The notes beneath the pieces are model-generated. The model did no database searches and was not told the origin of the DNA. It saw nothing but the letters and a program-made list of their open reading frames with translations. Positions 36,701 to 51,700 of a stretch of DNA of 64,000 nt are shown here, in pieces. A program made the position numbers and the translations under genes. The DNA is from Strongylocentrotus purpuratus (taxonomy: Eukaryota > Echinodermata > Echinoidea > Camarodonta > Strongylocentrotidae): positions 32,991,594 through 33,055,593 of the forward strand of contig NW_022145615.1 of assembly GCF_000002235.5 (NCBI RefSeq), read 5' to 3'. Every line of letters begins with the position of its first letter. The stretch's first letter is position 1.

Positions 36701-39700
36701 GTAATGCTAATAACAATATTTAATATTTTATTTTTATATAGCGCTTATTACAAATTTCTCTAAGCGCTTTACAAATATACTATTACCCCGGTCATTGGAT
36801 TCCGTGCTTGCTAACTATGAAATGACTGGGTTGAAAATCTTCTATTGCTGTAGACATGAAAAGTTGTTTGTAATATAATGATATGTAATACACGTGTACA
36901 TGTTCATGTAGGTGTACCTAAACAAGGGAAGATCTTAATTTGATTATTTTGATTAAAGTCTAATTGCTTAATAGTATATCTGTAAAGCGCTTAGAGACAT
37001 TTGTATTAAGCGCTATATAAAAATTAAATATTATTATTATTATTATCATTATATGGCAGTGAGGCAAATCATACATGCTTCGTGAAACCACTGACTAGTA
37101 TCAATCAAGATGTCTATCCACTTGAGAAAACTATTTTGTACTACAAAGATTATTAAATTACAGAAAGTCATTTGGAGGATTTTTTTTTTTTTTTTTTTTT
37201 TTATTTCTAACATTACCATTACAGTTCCAATTACAGCATGTATCGTGTAGGAGAAACTTCATTAAAATAGAGATTGGACTTCATACAGAGCAAACAATAC
37301 AAAATAGTTTTCGAACTTATTTGTACATGTTCAAGTGTCTGCAACCAACAAGATAATGATCATACACTGTAAAAAAAATCTCTGTAATTTTACAGCAAAT
37401 CTGCTGTCAGCAGAGTCGCCATAAATTATGTTGTAAAAATACAGATTGGTTGTTATTTTCTCCTACAAACATTTCATGTATTTTCTTTTACAAATTGTAT
37501 GTTAATTAAAATTACACCAGAATGAATGTAAAAACATAGTACAAAAATGTTGTATAAATACATATGTTTGTTAATTTGGTTTACAGCTTTGGTGTGGAAG
37601 TACCTTTTTGTGTATTTGTATTTGAAGCAATTTTGTTTTATTTGTTTACACCACCATGTCATTTTACAGAATGAATGTAAAAATATAGTACAAAAACGTT
37701 GTATAAATACAAATGTTTGTTAATTTGGTTTACAGCTTTCCCTTCTTCCTTTTGAGTACAGACCTCTTTACAGAGTATTATCGTACTATACTGGGGGTGT
37801 GCAGGTGGACCACTACACCGGGGTTTCCCCCTACTCTTATACGAATAGTGCAGTGGGTTCTTAACGTGCAAAGGTAGTGACTCTTCTCTACACGGGGCCT
37901 CCATTTAACGTCCTATCCGAGGGACGGAGTGTTTTCCACTTGACATAACCTGCGTCTATGAACAATACACAACGCAGGTTTCAGTCATCCGCTTGGGTGG
38001 GAGTCGAACCCGGGATCTTTGGTTCGACAGACGGACGCTTTACCGACTGAGCCAACTCGCCTCCCTTTGGTGTGGAAGTACCTTTTTGTGTATTTGTATT
38101 TGACCCAATTTTGTTTTATTTTTTTTACACCACCATGTAATTTAACAGCATGAAAGTAGAAATATAGTACACATTCAAAGTCTCTGGGACTTCATTCATA
38201 TGCAAATGAGCATCCTCCGCATCATGTATAAGAAGCCCACTCAAAGCCACGTGCATCAGTATTCAAAGACAAAAGGCTCATTCAATCATGCAAAGAAGGG
38301 TGGGAAAAAGACAACAAAATCAATTGTATTAATAGTCACACTGACAGAACATTCAATCAGGGAGGGACATGATTCCTCATATTAGGCTTATACTTCGTAG
38401 AATATAAATTAAACTTCAATATTAAATTTCTTTTAAATCTCGTTTAATTTAATTATTCTACTTCGTAACGCCTAATTATTCGAAATCATGTCTGGGATTT
38501 TAAAGTTGGAAAACGGAATCTGTAAATATGCTACAGTATATGTGAAATAAGTTTCATGAAATGTAAAATGCTGTCCAATCAAAACGACATTATAAAAACA
38601 AAATTTTGTTAAAGAATCTAGTAACTGCATTCAAATTAAATCACATAGAAGTAAAATTGCACCATATCCATTCAATTTAAGAAATCGTTGCACGAATACA
38701 GACATCTGTAAAAATACATTTAGGTAAACAATTTCATCTGTAAAATTACAGGCAAACTGTATTAGTAACTCTATTTTGCCTTAAAATTACAGGCAAACTG
38801 TATTAGTAACCCTATTTTGCCTTAAAATTACAAATTTCTGATGTAAGTAAGTCTCACAATAAAAATGAAGTATTTTTACGGGATAGATCTGTAAAATTAC
38901 AGGCAAACTGTATTAGTACTCTATTTTGCCTTAAAATTACAAATTTCTGATGTAAGTCAGTTTCACAATAAAAATGAAGTATTTTTACGAGATAGATCTG
39001 TAAAATTACAGGCAAACTGTATTAGTACCTGTATTTTGCCTTAAAATTACGAATTTCTGATGTAAATCAGTCTCACAATAAAAATGAAGTACTTTTACGG
39101 GATATATGTAAAAAAAATACATCCGAATTGCTGTATTTAGTTAAAACGTTACAAATCTGTATTTTTTTTCCTGTAAAAATACAGATATTTTTTACAGTAT
39201 AATGGCTATTCATATAGCGCCGGTATCCCCCATGTACTGATACCCATGTGGCTCTACATAGAAATTAAACTGAGGTAAAAGCACTTGCTCCACAAACTTC
39301 TGGAGCAAGATTGTGATTAACATCTTTAATATATGCGCATATAATATGCACTCTGCAATAGTTTTCATCCGAACCAATTTAAGCTGAACAAGAAAAGAAA
39401 CGAGAAAACAAAATGCTAGGTATAATTACTTTGACAGTATGGTCCAGTCCAGCTATCAAGGCATTGTCCCTTGCAAAGGCCCCTCTCCGTCTCGCAAGCC
39501 TCTGGAGCACAATGACATTGCTGAAGACAATCCAAACCAAAGGTACCCCCTTCACACTCTGAAATATAATAAAACAAAAGTCGAATATATTGGAAACATC
39601 TGGTCAATGATACTACAATACCAAAGCCCAAGACAATGTTGGCTGAGCTAGGTCTACTGTAAATAGGGTTGTTAAGAAAAATCAAATCATTTCAATCATG

Positions 39701-42700
39701 TGAAATTATTCGATTTTCTTTTGGCTCACGTCTTTGTGAGTAAGTTTAACTTTAATAATAATAATAATAATGTATTTATATAGCGCATTTTCCATATACA
39801 TGTAAAAATGAGCTATATAATTATATTGTTAATCAGAAGAGATGAGTTTTTGATATTTTTGAAGGTATAGGCAGATTGTTGGTTAGAGATATCGGTAGGT
39901 TATTCCACAGTTTGGGAGCAGCAGTTGTGAAGGTTCTATCATCAAGTGTGGGTAGCATCTTGGGAGATAAGTGGTTCAATGTGATGCCTTGAGAGGAGCG
40001 AAGGGAGTAGCGGAATGGTTGTCCGATAGTTATACGTTCAGAAAGGAAGGGAGGAGCAAGACTATGGATGCATTTGAAGGTGAGATGAAGTATGTTGTAT
40101 TGAATCCGGGATCGGATGGGTAGCCAGTTCAATTGACGAAGGATAGGTTTCATTTAACAGAACTTGGGTAAACCTGGCACCATAGAGTAGCTCATTACAG
40201 TAATCCACGTGGCTGGTGATGAAGGCGTGAATAAGGGTGAGTAATGAATGACCCCTGGTCTAGATACTTGCGAATTCGACATATATTGTGTAGAAGAAAG
40301 AAGGCTGCTTTGCATGCATTCGGGACATGTCGATTCATGGTCATGACCGAATCAAACATGCAAATGATGCAACCCAAGTTCTGGACATGAGATGCAAGGA
40401 AGATATCAATATCGCCGATCCTGATGTGGGGGATGTTGATCTTCGGCCTCTGACGCGTGCCAATAATGAGGAACTCTGTCTTGTCATCGTTGATCAGCAG
40501 TCTATTGCTGATAAGAAGTAAAGGTCCAGTACTGCTAGAAATCTGTTGAAGCCTGCTGCTCAGGGACCACCTCTAGATCTGCAGTTCTCTTGATTACCAC
40601 TCTCAGATGCACAGCTCAACATGCTGGCCGCAACTCTTCATTTCAGACAATAACTTTTCACAGCTAGTGCAGCTCTTACCACGGAGGATTGTTGTGTGAT
40701 GCTATTCTACGGAGACCAGACGTTTGTTCCTAGGACAATTATTCTGAGCTGTATTTCAGCAAATGTATGGGTTAGGGCTCGGGTTGCAATTGGGTTTTAG
40801 GTTAGGTTAGGTTAGGTTTAGGGTTAGGGTCAGGTCACTGTTGGGTCAAGGGTCGAAGACAAGAACTTGATTAGTGTAGAATGACAGGGAACAATTATGG
40901 CAGGTGCATAGGTATCGTATAACAAAGAATGACTTCTAATTTGGGGGTCATAATTTAATCAACCTAAATGTGTTCAGGGGCAGAGTACAGTTTCAAAGTT
41001 AACTTTGGGCAATATAGTTTCAATTTTGCCCCTCAAAGCAGTCAATATTTGTATACTAGGATCTCCATCCAGAGTATACATCTATTAAAATGTATTTACT
41101 AACACAGCACTATGTACATATATATATATATGGTTGATATGACCAATATACATACTATACATCTACATGGATTTATGACTATTCACACATAATTATGTAC
41201 ATAAAACAATCACGGTGTGCACACTGAACCATACTTGATGTACATGTATGGAGTCTTGGTAAAATGAATAGGAATCGATATGGAAAATTCATCACCCTTT
41301 ATTGAAAAATAGTATTTTACCTTGACATTGGACCTGGCCACTGCGTACTTTGTATCCTAGAGCACACTGCTGCTCGGGGCACTCTCCAGTATCTTCACCA
41401 CATGGTTCATCATTCAAGCAATGACATTTATCAGTGCATTGAGATCCATAGTAACTCCCGTCACATTCATCTGGAACTGGGGATGATAAGAAGAATATTT
41501 TAAACAACAATTCAGCAAGCACTTGCAAATAATACTAGATGAAAATATAAATTCTTGTCATTATCAATATATTTTCTTTGCAACTACAGAGTGAGTCAAA
41601 AAAATGTCCCACTTTTTAAAAGTTGTATTGTTTGAAGTATGAATATTTAATCATGGGTTTCATGATATGTCTTGATAGAGTTATCCTCCCAAGAAATTTA
41701 GGTACCATTTTCAGTTGAATCTCTGCATGCATGACTGAACTTCAGACAATCTTTGCAAGACTACGAGACCACTGCTCTACCGACTGAGCTATGGCGCCGA
41801 AGTCGTCCAGTCGTCTGCTACTACTACTACTACTAATACTAATACTTCTACTAATATAACTTCTAATGGAAATGGAATGTAATAATAATAATAATAATAA
41901 TAATAGTGGGTTCTTGTATAGCGCTCATGTACCCGGAATATACGGGAGGAGTTGTCCCCAAAACACAGCTTAAGAGTGGGCTTGTCTACAAAAATTAAAA
42001 ATGTAATATCTTCAAGTTTATCCATTGACTACTGAATTATCTAATTCCACATAAAAGTAAAATACAGGAGCCAACCGGGTCCTGTAGGCAATGGGGTTAA
42101 AACAATACAAAATTACAAAGCTGCATGGACATGTATAATTTGGGGAAAGCATTTATGTCATATTATATGTTATTAATGTTGACCACGACTTACTTTGACA
42201 GTTATCCCCAGACCAGCCAGTCTGACATCCACCTGTACATATTCCACTGTAGATATCACATGATGAACCACCACCTGCACAGTGACATGTCTGTGAGCAG
42301 CCTGGACCATATGTACCTATAGTACATGCTGTTATAGAATTCATAATACAAAATCAGGATGGACATATAGATACATTCATCAGAAAGAAATGTTGTGCAT
42401 GTTACAATAATTTACTCTGATTAATTTCTCCTCTTCTCCTTCTTCTCCTCCTCCTTCTTCTTCTCCTCCTTCTCCTTCTCCTCCTCCTCCTTCTTCTTGT
42501 TCTTGTTCTTGTTCTTGTTCTTCTTCTCTTTTCAATTGAGTAGCGCCTGACCTCAATCATGATTCTAGCCATATCATCATGTGCTTTTGATATTCCGAGA
42601 ATTTTTTTCGGAGAATTGTAGATGTTCATGTGTGATAACTTTTAGGCATTGACATGAGTTTTCACTATTATAATTTGAGCCCAATAATATATCGGAAGCC

Positions 42701-45700
42701 TTACGTGTGTTACATGTAAGACCATGTGCACCGACGTCACATGAACATCCATAAGGATCAGGAAGGCAAAAAAGAAGCCCATGACATTGTGTGGCAGGAT
42801 CAGTGGGTCTAAATGAACATCGAAACTCGCAGTTTAATCCAAATCGATTTCCACCTCCATTTCTACAAGCTGAAACAAAATAGTTGCAATGTTGAATCAA
42901 AACCTTATAGACTGGCATATGAAATAAGATTTCATGAGATAAATTTCAAATATGTTTGGTTGCTTTCCTGTAATCTCCTTTGCAAATTACTGATTGTGTC
43001 TAATGCTCTTTAAATGGTATTAAGGAAAAAGAAACAAAAGCATATCTTTTCCCCTGCTGTATATTATTTTTCATTTATGTATTGATGTATTTGATGTACA
43101 TGCAGTGTATATACATGTCATGTAGAATGACCCACAGCTCTGGTAGAGAGGGTCACTTTACAAAGTATTTACAAACTTAGTCATTTTACATTATTTAACA
43201 GACTGTTCATAATACATGAGAGATAATACGTTATAAACAGGTTCGACATTATTCTTGAAAACGATTCCCGGTCAAATGAAGATTTAGAAGTACATATATT
43301 AAATTGAAAAAGACATGATGTATAATACTTTTTTTTATTTCTCTATTTTCTCGGCAGGTATAAAAATATTTGAAATGAACATATATTTACATTGCTCTGT
43401 TCATTTACAATGGAATAAGTCAAGAAATATCTTCCTCAATTCATCTATTAAGAGAAAAAAATAAACATCATTCCACATGGAGTTCTACAGGCCTACTTAC
43501 TTTCTAAACAATTCGTTCCATTGAAGTTGTTAGGACAGATACATAGACCAGACTTGTCGTCACAGACTCCACCATTGTAGCATTTATCACAGATACCATA
43601 ACACTCAGATGGACCCCACTTACCAGCAGGGCATTCTAATATGAGATAGGGAGAGTAACAAATAATTATGTAAAGTACATGTCCCTATAAAGATATTGCA
43701 TTAAAAAAAAGATAAGAATATATAGCAGATAAAAGCAGGGTTAAAAAGAATAGAAGTAGACAATTTAAAATTTGGTTAAACAATAAAGCTCTGTTACATT
43801 CTGAATATATTTACAGGTAATTTTGAAATACACCTCTGTACAAATTACATCAGAGATTATGACATGCTTAACACCTAGATTTTATATTTTGAAGTTTCAT
43901 ACATCTATTGAAATTAAATTTGCACAGGGGAACAAGCTGTCCATCTTACGATGATGTGCAAAGCACAAAGATCAGACTTGGAAATCATCTAGCAGAGTGC
44001 TCTAAACTAACATTTTACAGAAATGTTCACATTCATTTATTCATTAATATAAAAATATGAATGGGTATGTAAAGATCATCATCATGTAACTTGCATAATC
44101 CAACCAACCAAATCTAAAACAGATCACTATTTTGGGGACAAAATATGTAGCAAAACTTGTTTACATGCATCATAACAAACAATTTTTTTTTTATCTCGGA
44201 CAACAAATGACCCCTTTCAAAAAGTCTGAATTTAGCACGAATACACTTAACATGTACCTCCGACGATGAGTCTGTATAATCCTCCTCTATTTTGATCCCT
44301 CTCGTTATTATAGTAGATCTCATAGATTCCTTGATCTGATGTCTGGATTGGGTTTGGGAAGCTGATTTGAGTCTGCCCACCAAATGATGTAAGAACCTCA
44401 CTTCCATCTTTCATCCAAGTAATCACATTGGCACTCGCATCAGGATTACTACGACTAGTCATGCTGATCATCACCTCAGTGTCATTCACATTAACTGTCT
44501 TTGTAAAAAATTCATCACTTGATATGAATTTAGCTGTTTAAAGGGATAAGTTAAACAAATACAAACAAAGTTAAGGGGCTTTCACACCGGGCCTTGCGTA
44601 GAGTTGCGTAGAGTTGCGTACCGACTACGCCGATCGTACGCTACCCTACGCCGATCGTACGCAACCCTACGCTGGCCTATGCAACTGTACGTGGAGGAAC
44701 GCAAATGGGTACGCGAGATGAACGTACCTTCGGCGTAGACACTTTACGCAGAAAGTACGCAATGTGTACGCAAGTATACGCAACACTACGCAACTGTACG
44801 CTAAGCCTACGCAACTGTACGCCAAGCCTACGCAACAATACGCTACCCTACGCCAGTCCGACGAAGCATTAAAATCGTATAAAGACGTCCTAGATCCAAC
44901 CTGTGCGCAGCCTAGCCACAATGACTGCTTGATCCCTGCTGGACTTTTCATTACTATTCCTGCAGTGCTACATTTTATTCGTCCCGTCGGACTCTATTGT
45001 CGCTGCTGAACTATTATCTGCAGGATTTAATTATGTCTGCTTTAATTACTGCAAAAATGCCAGGAAAGAAGAGCAAGGGTTGTGGTCGAGGCCACTTGTT
45101 TCCATCCCTCTGGAGTATCTGGGCACATGAGAACTTCGTCAGATAGTTCATCGATTATTGCCTGGCACACTTGTGGGAAAAACACAGAAATAGTGTTATG
45201 GGCAACTCGGAATCCATATTGAAGTGTCTTGTCCAGAGACTTCCTGTAGTTAGTATCTCGTTTGGTAATCCTCGGTGCAATTTTTGTCAGAAGTTCATGG
45301 AATTCCTGTGGCTCCATCCGCATGAAATTGATAAATGCAGAAACATCCGCAGCATGCAGTTCTTTTATCAGCTGTTCATATTGCCCCTGTAGGGGGCCTG
45401 CGCTGGATCCAAGGTTTTACCTACACACTACTTCTTCTTCTTCTAGCTTCTTTCCTCCTCTGTTCTTGTTCTTCTCCCAAGCGTTCATGTTTTGCCACGT
45501 GACTAATAAGTCTTTCCATAACAGGGCATCCAGATGCTGGAGTATTGTAGCTTTTTTCTGAGGGCCCAACCAACTCATGATCTTTTTCTGCCTGTGTTAT
45601 TACAACAGCCAACTGTAATTCCAACAGCAGTGATGTGTTCTGGACAGCAGGCAGCAGTGGATTAAGGGGCATAAAACTAGGTTTATAAAGCGCCAATGGC

Positions 45701-48700
45701 TACACTCGCGGCTCCTACGAACGTCTATTGCATTTTTACAAGGCACTTTCGCACACAGTAAGCAACCCTACGCCAGGCCTACGCAAGCGTACGTAACCCT
45801 ACGCCAATTGCCTACGCCGTAGGTACGCGGTGCCTACACACAGGGTACGTAACTATACGCCATCGTACGCAAGCCTACGCATAACCTACGCAAGGACTAC
45901 GCCGAAGCATCAATTTATTCATGAGTACGCAGCTTAATTTTGGCGTAGTCGGTACGCAACACTACGCAACTCTACGCAGATCCGGTGTGAAAGGGGCTTA
46001 ACTGTAATGTATTATTATGGTGCGTTTACAGATTACGTGCAGTGACGCAGTGTAGCTATATTTATTAAACTGTATGCTTTTATAGGACTTTGCATTCATT
46101 TATTTCACCGTTGATATATTTCAATTACAAGTTTATATCATTTCCATAGCAAATAGTAATGTAAAAATCCATTTGGACTTTCCTTAAACATTTGAATGTA
46201 CTGCATAAACAGCATCAACACAAGTGGGCTTGTTTCAGACTCAACTCCTTACCGCGCATGCTTTGCATATGATAAAAATTCTGTGCCATTTAAGTCTAAA
46301 ACTTATTAACAGTGTCCTTCCCTAGAATCTTAAGATTCATTGTCATTATACGTGTGAAATAACAAGTCTTTGTAATATAGCCATTCTCAAGAATTAATCT
46401 TTAACAATCACTCTCGGTCCTGATCGTCAGTAAACCGTCTTGCGGTATAAGGCTCTCTCCTGTCCGCAAAATATTTCCACAGTAGCGCATAGTTTTTAAT
46501 AAGGATTATGAATGAAGTATATCAGAGGATACCACACATAGAATTTCATCGCCAACTGAAAGATGCCCTATTTATGTTGTTACAGTGCATCATGTATAGT
46601 CTACAATTGAAGAAGAAATCTTTTTTTAAAAAAAGGGAATCCTATAATTGACATAATGAATGTAATAACTATTTTACCATCACTACGTTGGAAAAATGAA
46701 GAAACCCTTGTAACATCTCGATCAGATTTAGAAGCCTCACAGTAGAAAGGACCGAAACCATCTCTATCCCATCCATCTCCTGTGGGGAATATGACCCGTC
46801 TGATGAATGCATTGTCCGCTGATGGATGTGGCACATCGTCTGGTGGTGATCTGTCTGTTGTTATGGGTGCTGATCGACCAAATGATAGTGTAGCGTCTGC
46901 ATCTGGTTCACTGCGGTAACATTGATACTGCAAATTGCTCGACGTATCTACATCGGTGTATCCCACGGTCAGCACTGTGATATGAACAACCTCACCTAGA
47001 ACACCAAGAAAGAATTTTGTTTTTAATTATTCAAACCTATACCAAGTTTTGCCATATTTTTAAGGAAGGAAAATAATTGATTTGTCCGAACTATGTTTAA
47101 TGTGACACATTCAATTCAATTCGTTTCATTCATTTACATTTTCAGTAAAAACAATACAAAGACATAAACAATGGTGAGCCTTTGCAATTTATTAGAAAAT
47201 GAAAATAGGGAAATAAAAAATAAGGCCAAATGGCCTTGAGGAGGCACAGTTCCCCTAACAATAGTTAACAGATTTACATATACAAACAAAACTAAAAAAG
47301 AAACATACATGACAAAACATGATAGGGAAATCATTCATGGGAGGTAATACAAATGGAAATAATCATAACAAAATCATGAGTTTGAAAACAGTTATAGGTA
47401 ATGTTGTATATTTTTAATATGAATATTGGTAAAAGAATCAATGATATTTAGATATAAGATGCGGCTTCGAGTTTCTTTTAAAATAATATTAAAGACTTGC
47501 ATGAGGATATTTCTGGAGGAATAGAGTTCCAAATAAGAGGAAAATTGTTTCTTACAGATTTCAATTTTATATATGTCTATACTGGCCAAAGAAAAGAATC
47601 TCGCCCACGAGTATTATAATTAAAACTTACATCAAAAAGTATAAAAGACTTTTTGCACATGCTTTTTGTCATATTATGTCAACTCTCCTGCATAAATAGT
47701 TATCATAAGACTCTAATTCAACCAATCGACCTTTCATTTTTGAGTTATGAAGAAGAAAAAAATTACACGGGGTATGAATAATGCAGTTGTTAACTGTAAG
47801 TCTATACTCATTTTCATTTTCCACATGCATTTTGGATTTCAAACCATCAAGTAAGTTATTTGTACTATAGGCAATCACTTTAACAATAAAATAACTGTAG
47901 AAAACTGAAAATCTAAATCAATTGATGTCCTATTGAGAAGCAAGGCATATGAGGGAATGCCCCTTCGGGAAAACTACATGTCAAATACGAACGATAAATA
48001 TTATATGATTTTGGTAATATTGCGTATTTCAATATAGCGCGTGCAAAGATCCACCAAGCCAACCAAGGCTATATGTGCGCTCCTGCAGTACAATGACTAA
48101 TTTCGGTGCTCACAGCATTCCAGGAATTCCTTTCTACCAGCACCCATAGAACAATGGGGAGGAGAGTGCCAATTGCAGATTAATGTCTTTCCAAAACAGT
48201 CATGCTTTTAAGCCACTCGACTACGACTATATTATGCTTAATAAAATATTATTGTCTGATCAGGGTTCTTTACTAGAAAAGAAGTACAAATAATTGTAAC
48301 CGTGATAAATAAATTCTTTAAAACAAAATATTGTTAAAAAATTTGTTGCAATTCTCCGAACTAACAATTAATTAAATGCCGAACGCGTTTTACTTCTTCC
48401 TGCTTTCAAAAACCACATTACGTACACAGTGTTTTTAAGTATGACATTCAGGGTGGAACAATTTGCATTTCGTTTCATGTTTTTACCTGAGAAGACACAG
48501 GCTTTGCATTCACTAGAATCAGCGAAATTGACTCAAGATAGGAACATTCCTTTAATATCACAAATAGGATATTTATTACCAATAACATTCAAAATGCACA
48601 ATTTCTTGATAATTTGAAAATCATAGTATACAATCGTGGGACACCTTTAGAAGAAAATATAAGCAAATAAAAAAAAATGAAAATATAGGATATGAGAAAC

Positions 48701-51700
48701 AAAACTTACAAACAGACCACCTCGCTGCTCAAATATGAGGTGATCGTTACCCAAACATTGCCGCAGATCCCAACCCCCCTAATCGCACAACGTTTTTTGC
48801 TATGCCCCCTAACAAAATAACGGAAAGAAGAAGAAAAAAAGATTTGCAGTCTGTAATTTTTCTTCATAATATTACATGTATTTTGCATTTTTTAATACTA
48901 CAGAGCTATTTAAAGTGATAACAACACACGTTAAACTGATATTCTTGTAGGGGCTACTGGTTTACCAATAATAATTTTAAGTGGTGCGTCCCCTACTCTT
49001 TTTGATCGCATAACCTACATCAGTAGTAAGTCCTACGGGATATTTAAACAAATCTCTACCGATTGTAATACACTAGTCAATACCCGGTCTGTGATGATCG
49101 CGGACATTATGATTTGCAATGTTTTATCATGCGTCTGGTTATACGATGTTTATATTTAATGCGAGGGAGTATAGCAACTGAGCAAGAAGTCTAATCATTC
49201 CCATGAATACCATGAATTAATAAAATCAAAAAATACAAATGGAGACACCCAGAATCACCGACACTGCATGGGAGCAAGCAAATAGACACCGAACATTTAA
49301 CAAACATTTCTCTCGCCATCACGATACTTCTGAATAGGAAATTAGCTGTGTATAAATTGAAAAGGACCGAGACTTTGTCCCTTTAAGCATTACACATTTC
49401 TTCTTTCAAGGCTAATAGTAAACATACTGTAACTGACCCCCCCCCCCCCCCAACACATGATCGACGTCCATCACAACATTGTAGCACGGTCACTGAGGGA
49501 GGGTAAAGTGTTTGCTTTTAAAAACGAAAGTATTTGGATTTAATTTATATTTCAAATTTTACTCAAATATGGCCAGAGTCAATTTGTATGAACAATATGC
49601 AATATGATGTGTACTGTACATCTTTTTTGAACGGCTCTATATTTGCACATATCGGCCGACGTTATCAAACATTTTCCCCAGATGGTATATATGGTATAGT
49701 AAGTTTCGATTTCTGAACAGAAGGATTTCTCAGCTCATATGTATCCCGAGTAGTCTGAGAATATGAACGGTGGATAACAGTCTCGAGCAAATTTATATGC
49801 GATAATACGGAACTAAGTTTTAGCGACCCTACATATATCTTTTCTCAACGGTAGCAATATACTTTTTTAAAGGGAGGGATTACTACTTCAGCCAGAAGAA
49901 TTAGACCACCCAGTGAGCCAGCGAGGTCACTGTGACAGGTGGCTATCTCATTAACTCAGCTCTCATTGATCATAAGAAAAAGAGGATCATGGGGGACCAA
50001 CAGGCACCGATTTGGGAAGTTTTCTATATAGAGGGAGCAAGTAGCTACAAGTAGGACAGTGTACCTTTAAATTTCGATTTAGAGCAACGAGAAGAAATTT
50101 TTCCAAAATCATGAATTCGGGGAGCGGTACATGAGATTCTTTATCTTCACTATAACAATTGTTGACAAAATATTCTGCTTTCAAAATAAAAACTGTGTAC
50201 GGTAATACTTATAAATAAGGCGTTCTTAATACCCCTTACATTTCAAGGCCAAATTTCAGAGTTTTAGCCAAATTAACAGAGCCAGTTTTTAAAGGTAAAA
50301 TTCAAAGAAGATCACAAATATGTCAAGTAATGTATTACTAGAAACTGGTAAGCTAACAGATGGCCATCGGACAAGTTTTAGGTCAACTACATATCGAAAG
50401 AAGAGAAAGAACTCAAGAGAAGATGAAAACACAGGCACTGAAAATGTGTGAGATGTCATGGGACATCGTCTGCTTGTGGAAGTCATGTTCATACTGTGAT
50501 CTCACACATCTCAGCAGCGTTCGGAGAGCTCTTCAGGCGCTATGCCGGGGCTGTATTTAAGCGTTTTGTAATTTTTAATGATCATTACTTCGAATGTTTC
50601 CAAGCATTGAATTTCGTTAACCTTGTCGAATCAAAGTTTCAACTTTGCAATAATGAAAATAAAGTTAGTTTTTAAAATCAATGAATATCTACTTTAAAGC
50701 ATCAACATCTGTAACCTTATGCATTATGGCATTTTCCTCTGATTAATTTTTAAAATGTGCACATATCATAGGTTGGTGGTAATTTTTAATCTTATGATAA
50801 CTATTTATGCAGGAGAGTTGACATAATATGACAAAAAGCATGTGCAAAAAGTTTCTCCGGAATTTATACGAAGTCAAGATTTAGGAGACATTTTGCTTAT
50901 AAAATGCATTAAAAAAAAATAATGAATCAAACAAACAAAAAACACACACACAATAAAAATGCATAAGGTTTAAAATGTCATTTTTTGTTTGTTCTTTAGA
51001 CACCTGTACAATTCGCAAAAGGTTGGGCTTAAAAAACGGAAATTTTTTACTTTGTCGAAAATGTTCAGGTATACCGCCCCTTAAACAATAATATACAAAT
51101 AATACACAGCAGTGAGGACATTAGTAAGAATTACTCACACAAGGTACCTTTGGAACAATCTAAGGGTGTTTGGACTGTTTTGAAGGTACCGAGCAGGGGC
51201 GGATCCAGTCGGCGGCAGGGGAGAGGGCCAAAGAGGGGGCTCAATTCGTGAGAAAATATTTAGCGGCGAAACAGCCAGCCTGTGAATAAGGGGGGGGGGA
51301 GTGAGCACTAATTTTTTTTGCTCTCGATAATTCGCCCTTAAGCACCAGGGGAGGGATCCCTCGCCAAATAAAGGTAAAGTTAACGTGTTTGTAGGTGTTT
51401 TTTTTTCAAGGGGAGGGGGCCCGTGCCCGCGCCCCCTACCCCTGGATCCGCCTCTGGTACCGAGTGTGGGTAATTTTTACTAATGCCCGAACAAAATAAT
51501 GGGTATTATTTGTTTTATAAGATGATGTTTTATTTGTTTTATAAAATGATGTTTCATAACATGATTTTACTAATGAATGGTCATAAGTATTTAATAATGA
51601 CCGGTCATTAGTACAATTACGTGTTAGGCAAAATAATTACCAGGTCACATGTACGCTCTCAACCAATCATTTGATCAGGTTCATGCATGATGACATTTTC

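Noticed and set aside
37990-38066. A tRNA gene on the minus strand
   Set aside because: A and B boxes are good, but it continues into a SINE body and the acceptor stem is not closed.
42402-42629. Arginine-rich protein frame
   Set aside because: Translation of a (CTT/CTC)n microsatellite; shorter in copy A.
45421-45696. A host gene coding for a 91-residue charged protein
   Set aside because: Lies inside the Harbinger element and has no counterpart in copy A; treated as part of the element.
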